A stretch of 64,000 nt of DNA from an uncultured Pseudokineococcus sp. (lineage in GTDB: Bacteria > Actinomycetota > Actinomycetes > Actinomycetales > Quadrisphaeraceae). Shown in pieces: positions 33,219 to 41,179 of the stretch. The translations under genes and the position numbers were made by a program. Numbering within the stretch: the stretch's first letter is position 1; every line of letters begins with the position of its first letter. The notes beneath the pieces are model-generated. The model saw nothing but the letters and a program-made list of their open reading frames with translations. It was not told the DNA's origin and made no database searches. The stretch spans positions 1 through 64,000 of the forward strand of contig NZ_CANMPM010000007.1 in assembly GCF_947499845.1 (NCBI RefSeq), written 5' to 3'.

Positions 33219-33713
33219 TCAGGCGCCGCCGACGAGCCCGGACGGCGGGGGGCCGCCGGCCTCGGACGCGCGGCACGGCCGGGCGCGCAGCCCCGTCACG
33301 TACTCGGCGGGGGCGCCCGCGGCCTCGGCGGCGTCGGCGACCATGCCGAGGTAGCGCGCCGCGGGCAGCCCGCCCTCGTAGGCGTCGAGCACGTAGACCC
33401 AGGCGAGGACCTGGCCCGACAGCGTGTCCACGCGCACGCGGACTTTGCGGTACAGGCCCAGGCCCGCGCCCTCGAGCTCGTCGAGGGCCTTCGCGTCGGC
33501 GTCCGTGAGGTCGTAGAGGCCCACGTACACGGCGGCGTCGGCCGCGCTGTCCTGGACGACGGTCGCGAGCGCGCCCTCGAAGCCCCGGTCCTCGCCGCCG
33601 AAGGTCAGGCGCCAGCCGTGGAGCCAGCCCGTGCCCGCGAGGGGGGAGTGGGGAGCGCGCTCGGCCATGCGCGCGGGGTGCAGGTTGCTGCCGTAGGCCG
33701 CGTACTGGGGCAT
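33219..33713 (-). CDS. Gamma-glutamylcyclotransferase-like protein
   Basis: A 164-residue protein of the GGCT/AIG2 fold. YAAYGSNLHPARMAERAP carries the substrate-binding YGSN loop, LDELEGAGLGLYRKVRV contains the family Glu, and AWVYVLDAYEGGLPAARYL completes the core. Members cyclise gamma-glutamyl peptides to 5-oxoproline or act on related amides; mycothiol-producing actinobacteria carry several of unknown substrate. TACAGT lies 7 nt before the ATG. It ends against repeat array C1 and is divergent from lpdA. Confidence 0.85.
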   Translation of the reverse strand: MPQYAAYGSNLHPARMAERAPHSPLAGTGWLHGWRLTFGGEDRGFEGALATVVQDSAADAAVYVGLYDLTDADAKALDELEGAGLGLYRKVRVRVDTLSGQVLAWVYVLDAYEGGLPAARYLGMVADAAEAAGAPAEYVTGLRARPCRASEAGGPPPSGLVGGA

Positions 33714-33720
33714 GCCGGGG

Positions 33721-33726
33721 ACTGTA
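33721..33726 (-). promoter_or_regulatory. Leaderless -10 hexamer TACAGT for the cyclotransferase gene
   Basis: TACAGT on the minus strand ends 7 nt before ATG 33713. Confidence 0.5.
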
Positions 33727-33841
33727 TCCAGCCGTCGGTCGGCCCCGGCCCGGTCGCTGGGCCCGTCACGGCCGTCGGGGCGCGGGGACGCCCGGGGCGG
33801 GCCCTGCCGCTGGGGCGGCGCCGAGAGGCAGAATGGCGCCG

Positions 33842-35533
33842 ATGTCTCCCTCCGAGCGCGACGCGAAGACCCCGGCCCCCGACCCGAGCGCCGGTGGCCC
33901 GAGCGCCGTCAGCGACGGCGCCGCGCCGTCCGACGTCCCCGCCGCGGAGGAGGGCGCCGGTGGTGCCGAGGGCATGGGTGCGCCGGCCGAGCGCGCGCCC
34001 GAGGGCAGCGCTGCCGACGGGGGCGCCCCCCGGGCGGCCGCCCGCTTCGGCGACCAGGACGCCGACCGCCGCGCCGCCGAGCCGCCCCTGCCCGTGCGCT
34101 CCGCGGTCACCGACGTCGCCAGCACGCGCGTCGTGGTCCTCGGTGGCGGCCCCGGCGGCTACGAGGCGGCGCTCGTCGCGGCGCAGCTGGGAGCCTCCGT
34201 CACGGTCGTCGAGCGCGACGGCCTGGGCGGCTCGACGGTGCTCACCGACGTCGTGCCCTCGAAGACGCTCATCGCCACCGCGGAGGTCATGGCCACCGTC
34301 ACGGAGTCCGTCGAGCTCGGCCTGCGCTTCCCGGGAGCCGGTCGTGGCGACACCGACGCCGAGAGCGCCGTCACGGTGGACCTCGACAAGGTCAACACCC
34401 GCGTGCGCGGGCTCGCGAAGGCGCAGTCCGAGGACATCCGCAAGCGCCTCGAGCGCGAGGGCGTCGACGTCCTCGTCGGGCGCGGCACCGTCCTCGCCCC
34501 CGACCGGGTGCGCGTCGAGCTCGCCGACGGCGGCACGCGGGACCTGCGGGCCGACGTCCTGCTGCTCGCGACCGGCTCCCACCCGCGCGAGCTGCCCGAC
34601 TCGATGCCGGACGGCGAGCGGATCCTCACGTGGAAGCAGCTCTACGACCTCACCGAGCTGCCCGAGCGCCTCGTCGTCGTCGGGTCCGGCGTCACCGGCG
34701 CCGAGTTCGCCAACGCCTACGAGGCGCTGGGCTCCGACGTCGTCCTGGTCTCGAGCCGCGACCGCGTGCTCCCGGGTGAGGACGCCGACGCCGCGCAGGT
34801 CATCGACGACGTCTTCCGCCGCCGCGGCATGACCGTCATGGCCCGCTCTCGGGCGCAGTCGGTGGTCCGCGACGGCGACGGCGTGCTGGTGACGCTCGCC
34901 GACGGGCGCGAGGTCCGCGGGTCGCACTGCCTCATGGCCGTCGGGTCGATCCCCAACACCGCCGGGCTGGGGCTGGAGGAGGCCGGCATCCGCACGTCGA
35001 CGTCCGGCCACGTCGTCGTCGACCGCGTCTCGCGCACGTCGATCCGCGGGGTCTACGCCGCCGGCGACTGCACGGGCGTCCTGCCGCTCGCGTCCGTGGC
35101 GGCGATGCAGGGGCGCATCGCCATGTGGCACGCCCTCGGCGACGCCGTGTCACCGCTCAAGCTGCGGACGGTGGCGGCCAACGTCTTCACCGCCCCGGAG
35201 ATCGCGACCGTCGGCTGGACCCAGGCGCAGATCGAGTCCGGCGAGGCGCAGGGGCAGGTGGTCAAGCTCCCGCTGGCCGGCAACGCCCGCGCCAAGATGC
35301 AGGGCATCCACGACGGCTTCGTGAAGCTGTTCTGCCGCACCGGGTCGGGCACCGTGATCGGCGGCGTCGTCGTCAGCCCCCGCGCCAGCGAGCTCGTCTT
35401 CCCGCTGACGCTCGCCGTCGAGCACCGCCTCACGGTCGACCAGGTGGCCCACGCCTTCAGCGTCTACCCCTCGCTGTCCGGCTCCCTCGCCGAGGCCGCC
35501 CGGCGCCTGCACACGGCGCCCGAGGTCGACTGA
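33842..35533 (+). CDS. lpdA: LpdA-type NAD(P)H quinone reductase lacking the redox disulfide
   Basis: A 563-residue flavoprotein of the disulfide-reductase fold. FAD binding is shown by RVVVLGGGPGGYEAALVAAQ and by YAAGDCTGVLPLASVA, NAD(P) binding by RLVVVGSGVTGAEFANAY. Where dihydrolipoamide dehydrogenases have the CxxxxC pair, this protein reads GLGGSTVLTDVVPSKTL, with no cysteine, as in M. tuberculosis LpdA (Rv3303c), a quinone reductase. About 95 low-complexity residues precede the core. ATG 33842 is preferred to ATG 33833 because CAGAAT ends 7 nt before it. The stop is followed by array C2. Likely role: quinone reduction and oxidative-stress protection. Confidence 0.92.
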   Translation: MSPSERDAKTPAPDPSAGGPSAVSDGAAPSDVPAAEEGAGGAEGMGAPAERAPEGSAADGGAPRAAARFGDQDADRRAAEPPLPVRSAVTDVASTRVVVLGGGPGGYEAALVAAQLGASVTVVERDGLGGSTVLTDVVPSKTLIATAEVMATVTESVELGLRFPGAGRGDTDAESAVTVDLDKVNTRVRGLAKAQSEDIRKRLEREGVDVLVGRGTVLAPDRVRVELADGGTRDLRADVLLLATGSHPRELPDSMPDGERILTWKQLYDLTELPERLVVVGSGVTGAEFANAYEALGSDVVLVSSRDRVLPGEDADAAQVIDDVFRRRGMTVMARSRAQSVVRDGDGVLVTLADGREVRGSHCLMAVGSIPNTAGLGLEEAGIRTSTSGHVVVDRVSRTSIRGVYAAGDCTGVLPLASVAAMQGRIAMWHALGDAVSPLKLRTVAANVFTAPEIATVGWTQAQIESGEAQGQVVKLPLAGNARAKMQGIHDGFVKLFCRTGSGTVIGGVVVSPRASELVFPLTLAVEHRLTVDQVAHAFSVYPSLSGSLAEAARRLHTAPEVD

Positions 35534-35574
35534 CCCAACGTCGCCGTCGCGGGCGGCGTCGCCTCCTCCCGTCC

Positions 35575-35660
35575 CGGGGCCCCTCCTCGGCGGACTTCGT
35601 AGCCTTCTTCCGTCCCGAGGAGCCTCCTGGGCGGACTTCGTAGCCTTCTTCCGTCAACCG
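35575..35660. repeat. 41-bp tandem array C2 (two units)
   Basis: GGACTTCGTAGCCTTCTTCC occurs at 35592 and 35633, exactly 41 bp apart. GGCGGA and TCCGTC flank a 14-nt loop in each unit. The stop codon of the leftward DUF559-type gene lies inside the last unit (TCCGTCA). The array separates converging lpdA and that gene. Confidence 0.9.
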
Positions 35661-36568
35661 GCGGAGGTGCGCGGCCTGCTCACCGAGCGACCTCGCGCGC
35701 GCTGCTCGGCGGCGGCCGCCCGGACCAGGGCGACGACGCGACGGGGGTGCCGGAGGTCGTCGGCCGTGACGTGCACGACGGCCCACCGGGCCGCGGCGAG
35801 GCGGTTCAGGCGCTGGCGGTCCGCCGTGAGCTGCTCGCGGAGGGCGTGCCACTGCCCGTCGTACTCCACGGCGACCTGCTCCTCGACGAGCGCCAGGTCG
35901 ACGCGGGCGACCTCGCGACCGTCCAGCATGACGCGGTGCTGGGGGACCACCGGCAGGCCCGAGAGCTGCAGGTGCACGCGCAGCGCGGACTCCGGTAGGG
36001 ACTCGGAGCGCGGGTCGACGAGACCGACGGCTCGACGCACCCCGACGACGTCCCCGGCGCTGCTGCGCTCGACGGTCTCGAGGAGGGCCTCGGCAGAGCA
36101 CAGGCCGGCACGCACGAGCGCGTCCAGGCGACCCACGGCCAGGGGCAGCGGGGCCCTGGCCGCCGCGTCGAAGGCGATGCGCGTGGGAGCCGCCAGCGTC
36201 GTCGTCGCCCACGGGGATCCGCCCAGCAGGGGCTCGGTCGACCGGCGGACCGTGACGCCGGCGCGCCGCGGGACCTGCGTGCCCTCCGGGATGACCATCT
36301 CGACGTCGTCACGGGGCCCCAGCCACCGAAGGCCCAGGACGCTCGCCGCGGAGGCGCCGGTGAGCAGGGCGCCGCCCGGGACGAGGAGACCCGCCGCCGC
36401 GCAGAAGAGGGCGTGGTCGGCGTCCGCGGCTGCGGGCGCGTACGTGCCCCGCAGCACGCGCTGGAACCGCGGGCCGAGGAGCTCGGCTCGCGTGAGGTCG
36501 CCCCAGCGCAGGGCGTCGCAGCCGCGGAAGACCTTAGGAGCCGGGGCGAGTCGCAGTCTCACGAGCAC
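35654..36568 (-). CDS. DUF559-type PD-(D/E)XK nuclease-like protein with N-terminal winged-helix-like region
   Basis: A protein of about 304 residues. The N-terminal 100 residues (LRWGDLTRAELLGPRFQRVL, then GGALLTGASAASVLGL) resemble the AbiEi-type antitoxin domain common in actinobacteria. The C-terminal part has a Vsr/DUF559-like PD-(D/E)XK core: ARVDLALVEEQVAVEYDG, with Asp and Glu as candidate metal ligands, then QWHALREQLTADRQRLNRLA and AVVHVTADDL. No toxin gene is adjacent. The exact start is uncertain (GTG 36568 or 36562), since the frame further upstream runs through repeat array C3. The gene interrupts the lpdA-accA3 order and is bracketed by inverted arrays C2 and C3, which suggests acquisition or mobility. 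Confidence 0.7.
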   Translation of the reverse strand: MLVRLRLAPAPKVFRGCDALRWGDLTRAELLGPRFQRVLRGTYAPAAADADHALFCAAAGLLVPGGALLTGASAASVLGLRWLGPRDDVEMVIPEGTQVPRRAGVTVRRSTEPLLGGSPWATTTLAAPTRIAFDAAARAPLPLAVGRLDALVRAGLCSAEALLETVERSSAGDVVGVRRAVGLVDPRSESLPESALRVHLQLSGLPVVPQHRVMLDGREVARVDLALVEEQVAVEYDGQWHALREQLTADRQRLNRLAAARWAVVHVTADDLRHPRRVVALVRAAAAEQRARGRSVSRPRTSAG

Positions 36569-36714
36569 GGATGCTGGCGCGGACGGACGTCGAGTCCCGT
36601 CGTGGCCCGACCGCCTGTGGACGACGGAGCTCGTCCACAGGCAGCGCGCAGGCGACGTGCCTCCCGACGGGGTTCTGAGAGGCGACGCCGTCGCGAGCCG
36701 GTTCGCGACCGGAC

Positions 36715-36833
36715 GGAGGAAGGCCACGAAGCCCGCCGAAGAAGACGGCTCTGGCGGAAGAAGGCTACGAAGTCCGCCTCACGAACACCCGGAAGGGGAG
36801 AAAGGCTACGAAGTCCCTCCCCTGGGTGCGGCC
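36715..36833. repeat. 41-bp tandem array C3 (three units)
   Basis: GGCYACGAAGYCC-type cores start at 36722, 36763 and 36804, exactly 41 bp apart. The middle unit has a perfect stem GGCGGA (36753-36758) and TCCGCC (36773-36778) with a 14-nt loop. Orientation is opposite to C1 and C2. The array ends at the accA3 stop codon. Confidence 0.9.
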
Positions 36834-38636
36834 TCAGGAGGGGTCGACGACCTCGCAGACCACGGCGCCGGAGGCGATGGACTGCCCCACCTCGGCCTGC
36901 AGGCCCTTGACGACGCCGGCGCGGTGGGCCACCAGCGGCTGCTCCATCTTCATCGCCTCGAGCACGACGACGGTGTCGCCGGCCTCGACGGCGTCGCCCT
37001 CGGCGACCGCGACGCTGACGACCGTGGCCTGCATGGGGGAGGTGAGGGACTCACCGCTCGCGGCCGCCTTCTGGGCGCGGCCGCGGCGGGCCTTGGCCCG
37101 GCCGGGAGCCGCGGCCGGGGCGCCCGACGCGACGCCGAGCCCGGCGGGGAGCACCACCTCGAGGCGGCGACCGCCGACCTCCACGACGACGCCCTCGCGC
37201 TCGACCGGCTCCGGGCCGTCGGCGACGGGGCCGGCGTAGGGCTCGACCCGGTTGTCGAACTCCGTCTCGATCCACCGCGTGTGGACCGTGAACGGACCCT
37301 CGCCGCCGGTGACCTCCGGCGCGAAGGCCGGGTCGACGACGACGGCGCGGTGGAAGGGCAGCACGGTCGGCATGCCGTCGACGACGAACTCGCCGAGCGC
37401 GCGGCGGGCGCGCTCGAGGGCCTGGCGCCGGGTCGCGCCGGAGACGACGAGCTTGGCGAGCATGGAGTCGAAGGCCCCCGCGACGGCGTCGCCCGCCACG
37501 ACGCCGGAGTCGAGCCGGACGCCCGGGCCCGACGGGGCATTGAAGCGCGTCGCGGTGCCCGGCGCGGGCAGGAAGCCGCGGCCGGCGTCCTCCGCGTTGA
37601 TGCGGAACTCCAGCGAGTGGCCGCGCACCGGCGGGTCGTCGTATCCGAGCGGCTCACCGGCGGCGAGGCGGAGCTGCTCGCGGACGAGGTCGAGGCCGGT
37701 GACCTCCTCGGAGACCGGGTGCTCGACCTGCAGGCGCGTGTTGACCTCGAGGAAGGAGATGGTGCCGTCCTGCGCGACGAGGAACTCGCACGTCCCCGCT
37801 CCGACGTACCCGGCGGTGCGCAGGATCGCCTTGGACGCGCGGTACAGCTCGGCCTGCTGCTCGGCCGTGAGGTAGGGCGCCGGAGCCTCCTCGACGAGCT
37901 TCTGGTTGCGCCGCTGCAGGGAGCAGTCGCGCGTGGAGACGACGACGACGCCGCCGTGGGCGTCGGCCAGGCACTGGGTCTCCACGTGCCGGGGGCGGTC
38001 GAGGAAGCGCTCGACGAAGCACTCGCCGCGGCCGAACGCCGTCACGGCCTCGCGCACGGCGGACTCGTAGGACGCCTCGACCTCGCCGCGCTCGCGCACG
38101 ACCTTGAGGCCGCGACCGCCGCCGCCGTGGGCGGCCTTGATGGCGACCGGCAGGCCGTGCTCGTCGACGAAGGCGAGCACCTCCTCGACGCCGGACACGG
38201 GGTCCTTCGTGCCCGCCACGAGCGGGGCGCCCACCTGCTCGGCGATCTTGCGCGCCGCCACCTTGTCGCCGAGGGAGCGGATCGCCGCGGGCGGGGGGCC
38301 GACCCACACGAGGCCGGCGTCGATGACGGCCTGGGCGAAGTCGGCGTTCTCCGAGAGGAACCCGTAGCCGGGGTGGACGGCGTCCGCGCCCGACCGGCGG
38401 GCGACGTCGAGGAGCAGGTCCTGGCGCAGGTAGGACTCGCCCGGCGTCGAGCCGCCCAGGGCGTGGGCCTCGTCGGCGGTGCGGACGTGGAGGGCGTCGC
38501 GGTCGGGGTCGGCGTAGACGGCGACCGAGGTCAGCCCCTCGTCGGCGCACGCCCGGGCCACCCGGACGGCGATCTCCCCGCGGTTCGCGATGAGGACCTT
38601 GGTGATCGTGCGCCCGCCGTCGTCCGCCGTCGCCAT
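36834..38636 (-). CDS. accA3: Acyl-CoA carboxylase alpha subunit (biotin carboxylase plus BCCP)
   Basis: A 600-residue biotin-dependent subunit that carboxylates its own biotin with ATP and bicarbonate for acetyl- and propionyl-CoA carboxylation. [18 protein letters not shown] opens the biotin carboxylase domain; [10 protein letters not shown], the ATP-grasp loop [28 protein letters not shown] and RINAED follow. The C-terminal BCCP has EAMKMEQ with the biotinylated Lys at about 563. It should pair with AccD5 and AccE encoded 8 kb downstream and be biotinylated by the birA product. The start has GGAGGCGGACGAGG upstream, with TAGGCT about 75 nt away. Array C3 follows its stop and C4 precedes its promoter. 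Confidence 0.95.
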   Translation of the reverse strand: MATADDGGRTITKVLIANRGEIAVRVARACADEGLTSVAVYADPDRDALHVRTADEAHALGGSTPGESYLRQDLLLDVARRSGADAVHPGYGFLSENADFAQAVIDAGLVWVGPPPAAIRSLGDKVAARKIAEQVGAPLVAGTKDPVSGVEEVLAFVDEHGLPVAIKAAHGGGGRGLKVVRERGEVEASYESAVREAVTAFGRGECFVERFLDRPRHVETQCLADAHGGVVVVSTRDCSLQRRNQKLVEEAPAPYLTAEQQAELYRASKAILRTAGYVGAGTCEFLVAQDGTISFLEVNTRLQVEHPVSEEVTGLDLVREQLRLAAGEPLGYDDPPVRGHSLEFRINAEDAGRGFLPAPGTATRFNAPSGPGVRLDSGVVAGDAVAGAFDSMLAKLVVSGATRRQALERARRALGEFVVDGMPTVLPFHRAVVVDPAFAPEVTGGEGPFTVHTRWIETEFDNRVEPYAGPVADGPEPVEREGVVVEVGGRRLEVVLPAGLGVASGAPAAAPGRAKARRGRAQKAAASGESLTSPMQATVVSVAVAEGDAVEAGDTVVVLEAMKMEQPLVAHRAGVVKGLQAEVGQSIASGAVVCEVVDPS

Positions 38637-38711
38637 GCCTCGTCCGCCTCCTGGTGCTCGGGTGCCGTCCGTGGCGCCCGCCGGGACCGACCCGGCTCCG
38701 CGCCGCCGGGG

Positions 38712-38717
38712 AGCCTA
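38712..38717 (-). promoter_or_regulatory. -10 hexamer TAGGCT for accA3
   Basis: TAGGCT on the minus strand about 75 nt before the start, giving a leader that ends in a purine-rich Shine-Dalgarno region. Confidence 0.45.
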
Positions 38718-38779
38718 GTCCGGTGCCGCGGCCCCGCCGTCCCGCCGGGCCGTCGTCCCGCCTGCGGTCCCGGAGCGAG

Positions 38780-38854
38780 GGACGAAGGCTACGAAGTCCG
38801 CCGAGGAGGGCCTTCAGGGCGGAAGAAGGCTACGAAGTCCGACGAGAAGGGCCG
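38780..38854. repeat. 41-bp tandem array C4 (two units)
   Basis: GGCTACGAAGTCCG occurs at 38787 and 38828, exactly 41 bp apart, with GGGCGGAAGAA before the second core. Orientation is the same as C3. The array lies between the maf stop and the accA3 promoter. Confidence 0.9.
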
Positions 38855-39499
38855 TCACGCACCGGTGGGGCGACGCAGGTCCGACCAGCGCACGCCGACC
38901 TCGCCGAGCATCCCGCGCAGGGTGGCGAGGCCGAGGCCGACGACGGCGGACGGCTCGCCCTCGACCCCGGCGACGTACGGGCCGCCGAGGCCGTCGAGGG
39001 TGAAGGCGCCGGCCACGCGCAGCGGCTCGCCGGTGGCGACGTAGGCCTCGACCTCGGCGTCGTCGACGTCGGCGAAGCGCACGGTCGTCGACGAGACGGC
39101 GCCGAGCGTGGCGCCCGTGCCGCCGTCCTCGCGCGCATCCACGAGCCAGTGGCCGGTGTGGAGGACGCCCGAGCGGCCGCGCATGCGCCGCCAGCGCGCC
39201 GCGGCCTCGGCGGCGTCGACCGGCTTGCCGTGCACCTCGCCGTCCAGCTCGAGCACCGAGTCGCAGCCGACGACGAGCAGCGGCTCGTCCTCGGCCACGT
39301 CGAGCTCGTCGAGCCGGCCGGCGACGTCCTCGGCCTTCGCGCGGGCGAGGACGAGGCAGACGTCCTCGGCGTCGGTGACGCCGTAGCGCTCGACGACGGC
39401 GGGCTCGTCGACCCCGCTGACGAGCACGAGCGGGTCGGTGCCCGCCGAGCGCAGGAGCGCGAGCCGGGCGGGGGAGGCGGAGGCGAGGACGAGGCGCAC
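38855..39499 (-). CDS. maf: Maf family nucleotide pyrophosphatase
   Basis: A 214-residue house-cleaning pyrophosphatase acting on non-canonical or modified nucleoside triphosphates. VLASASPARLALLRSAG at the N-terminus is the Maf signature, followed by ARAKAEDVAG, LVVGCDSVLELDGEVHGKP and SGVLHTGHWL. The GCDSV Asp and following Lys are the active-site region. GTG 39499 has TACGGT 6 nt upstream. The placement near accA3 matches M. tuberculosis Rv3282. Its 3' end runs into array C4. Confidence 0.93.
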   Translation of the reverse strand: MRLVLASASPARLALLRSAGTDPLVLVSGVDEPAVVERYGVTDAEDVCLVLARAKAEDVAGRLDELDVAEDEPLLVVGCDSVLELDGEVHGKPVDAAEAAARWRRMRGRSGVLHTGHWLVDAREDGGTGATLGAVSSTTVRFADVDDAEVEAYVATGEPLRVAGAFTLDGLGGPYVAGVEGEPSAVVGLGLATLRGMLGEVGVRWSDLRRPTGA

Positions 39500-39505
39500 G
39501 CGAGG

Positions 39506-39511
39506 ACCGTA
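39506..39511 (-). promoter_or_regulatory. Leaderless -10 hexamer TACGGT for maf
   Basis: TACGGT on the minus strand ends 6 nt before GTG 39499. Confidence 0.5.
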
Positions 39512-39584
39512 GACGCGGTGGCCGCGGACGCCGCCACCCGCCCCGGCGCCGGAGGGACGGCGCGAGGGCTCGGCGCGTCGGGGA

Positions 39585-39625
39585 CGCCGCAGGCCCGCTC
39601 CCGGCGGGGGAGCGGGCCTGCGGCG
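39585..39625 (-). terminator. 18-bp hairpin terminator of the symporter gene
   Basis: CGCCGCAGGCCCGCTCCC pairs perfectly with its complement across a 5-nt loop, 30 bp after the symporter stop on the minus strand. Confidence 0.8.
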
Positions 39626-39655
39626 GCGGTGCCCCGCGAGCGGGGCGGGAGCGGG

Positions 39656-41101
39656 TCAGGCCGGGGCGCCGACCCGGGTGCCGTCGTCGGCGCCGCGACG
39701 GGCGTCGTCGGCCTCGCCGGTGCGCACGCCGGCGTCCTCGCGCTCGTCGTCGCGGGGCGCGAGCGGGTCGCGGCCGCGGGGGGCGTGGTAGGCCTCGACG
39801 TCGAGGATGCCCTCGCGCTTGGCCACGATCGCCGGGACGAGCGCCTGCCCGGCGACGTTGGTGGCCGTGCGGATCATGTCGAGGATCGGGTCGATGGCCA
39901 GGAGCAGGCCGACGCCCTCGAGCGGCAGGCCGAGCGTCGAGAGGGTCAGCGTGAGCATGACCACGGCGCCGGTGAGGCCCGCCGTGGCGGCCGAGCCGAC
40001 GACCGACACGAAGGCGATGAGCAGGTAGTCGGTGATGCCGAGGTCGATCCCGAACAGCTGGGCGACCGTGATGGCCGCGAGCGCGGGGTAGATCGCGGCG
40101 CAGGAGTCCATCTTCGTCGTGGCGGCGAGCGGCACGGCGAAGGAGGCGTAGGTCCGCGGGACGCCGAGGTTCCGCTCGGCGACGCGCTGGGTCACCGGCA
40201 GCGTGCCCACCGAGCTGCGGGAGACGAAGGCCAGCGTGATGGCGGGCCAGGCGCCCGAGAGGTACTTGCGCGCGGACAGCCCGTGGAGGCGGGCGAGGAG
40301 CGGGTACACGCCGAGCATCACGATGAGCGACCCGACGTAGACGTCGGCGGTGAAGACGGCGAGCGGCGCGACGAGGTCCCAGCCGTAGGAGGCGACGGCG
40401 TTGCCGAGCAGGCCCGCGGTGCCGATCGGGGTGAGGCGGATGACCCACCAGAGCGCGGTCTGGGTCACGGCGAGCGCGGAGCGGACGACGGCGAGGAACG
40501 GCTCGGCCTTCTCGCCGGTCTTGAGGATGGCCGCGCCGATGACGAGCGCGAGCACGACGAGGGACAGGACGCCGAAGGACAGGCTCGTCGACGCCGTCGC
40601 CGAGGTGCCCGAGGGGTCGACCGCGACGTCCGTGCGCGCGCCGAGGCTGAAGATGTTGGCCGGCACGAGCTGGTCGAGGAAGTCGGTCCACCCGCCCTGC
40701 GTGCTGGAGGCCGTGGCGCCCTCCGTGCTGATGTCGGCGTTGGCGCCGGGGTTCGTCAGCAGGCCGATGCCGATGCCGATGGTCACGGCGATCAGCGAGG
40801 TGATGGCGAACCACAGCAGCGTCTGCCCGGCCAGCCGGGCGGCGTTCGTCACCTCCCGCAGGTTGGCGATCGAGACGATGATCGCCGTCACGACGAGCGG
40901 CGGGACGACGACCCGCAGGAGCTGGACGAAGGTGCTGCCGATGGTGGCGAGGGTGGTCGTCAGGGCGTTGGGGTCCTCGGAGGTGCCCCCGAGCGAGCGG
41001 GCGAGGACGCCGAGCCCGACGCCGACCACGAGGCCGATCAGGATCTGGGCGCCGAAGGGGATGCGCGCGGCGCGGCGGAGGAGAGTCACGGCGGCTCGCA
41101 A
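39656..41101 (-). CDS. Dicarboxylate/amino acid:cation symporter (DAACS family)
   Basis: A 481-residue secondary transporter that probably brings in glutamate, aspartate or C4-dicarboxylates with sodium or protons. Eight membrane helices and two re-entrant loops are expected; SRSSVGTLPVTQRVAE is the first hairpin's Ser-rich loop, AATTKMDSCAAIYPALAAI carries the NMDGT-like cation motif here as KMDSC, and DPILDMIRTATNVAGQ matches the substrate-binding helix 8. The C-terminal 60 residues are charged and disordered. The first possible start is TTG 41101; GTG 41089 is an equally good alternative. Strong hairpins lie on both sides, so it is a single-gene unit. Confidence 0.9.
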   Translation of the reverse strand: MRAAVTLLRRAARIPFGAQILIGLVVGVGLGVLARSLGGTSEDPNALTTTLATIGSTFVQLLRVVVPPLVVTAIIVSIANLREVTNAARLAGQTLLWFAITSLIAVTIGIGIGLLTNPGANADISTEGATASSTQGGWTDFLDQLVPANIFSLGARTDVAVDPSGTSATASTSLSFGVLSLVVLALVIGAAILKTGEKAEPFLAVVRSALAVTQTALWWVIRLTPIGTAGLLGNAVASYGWDLVAPLAVFTADVYVGSLIVMLGVYPLLARLHGLSARKYLSGAWPAITLAFVSRSSVGTLPVTQRVAERNLGVPRTYASFAVPLAATTKMDSCAAIYPALAAITVAQLFGIDLGITDYLLIAFVSVVGSAATAGLTGAVVMLTLTLSTLGLPLEGVGLLLAIDPILDMIRTATNVAGQALVPAIVAKREGILDVEAYHAPRGRDPLAPRDDEREDAGVRTGEADDARRGADDGTRVGAPA

Positions 41102-41125
41102 CCACCGCTGGGTCCGGCGTCATTC

Positions 41126-41160
41126 CCGGCTATCCCGACCTCCGCGGTCGGGATAGCCGG
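41126..41160 (-). terminator. 15-bp hairpin terminator of the DUF885 gene
   Basis: CCGGCTATCCCGACC and its exact complement enclose the 5-nt loop TCCGC, 19 bp after the stop of the gene at 41180. Confidence 0.8.
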
Positions 41161-41179
41161 CGAGCGGCCCGCGACCGGC

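Noticed and set aside
36569-36727. Longer N-terminus of the DUF559-type protein starting at 36727
   Set aside because: This part is translated repeat array C3 and spacer DNA, without similarity to the family.
35667-39044. Plus-strand open frame of over 1100 codons opposite the DUF559 and accA3 genes
   Set aside because: Same shadow effect, including translation of 41-bp repeat arrays; no domain is recognisable.
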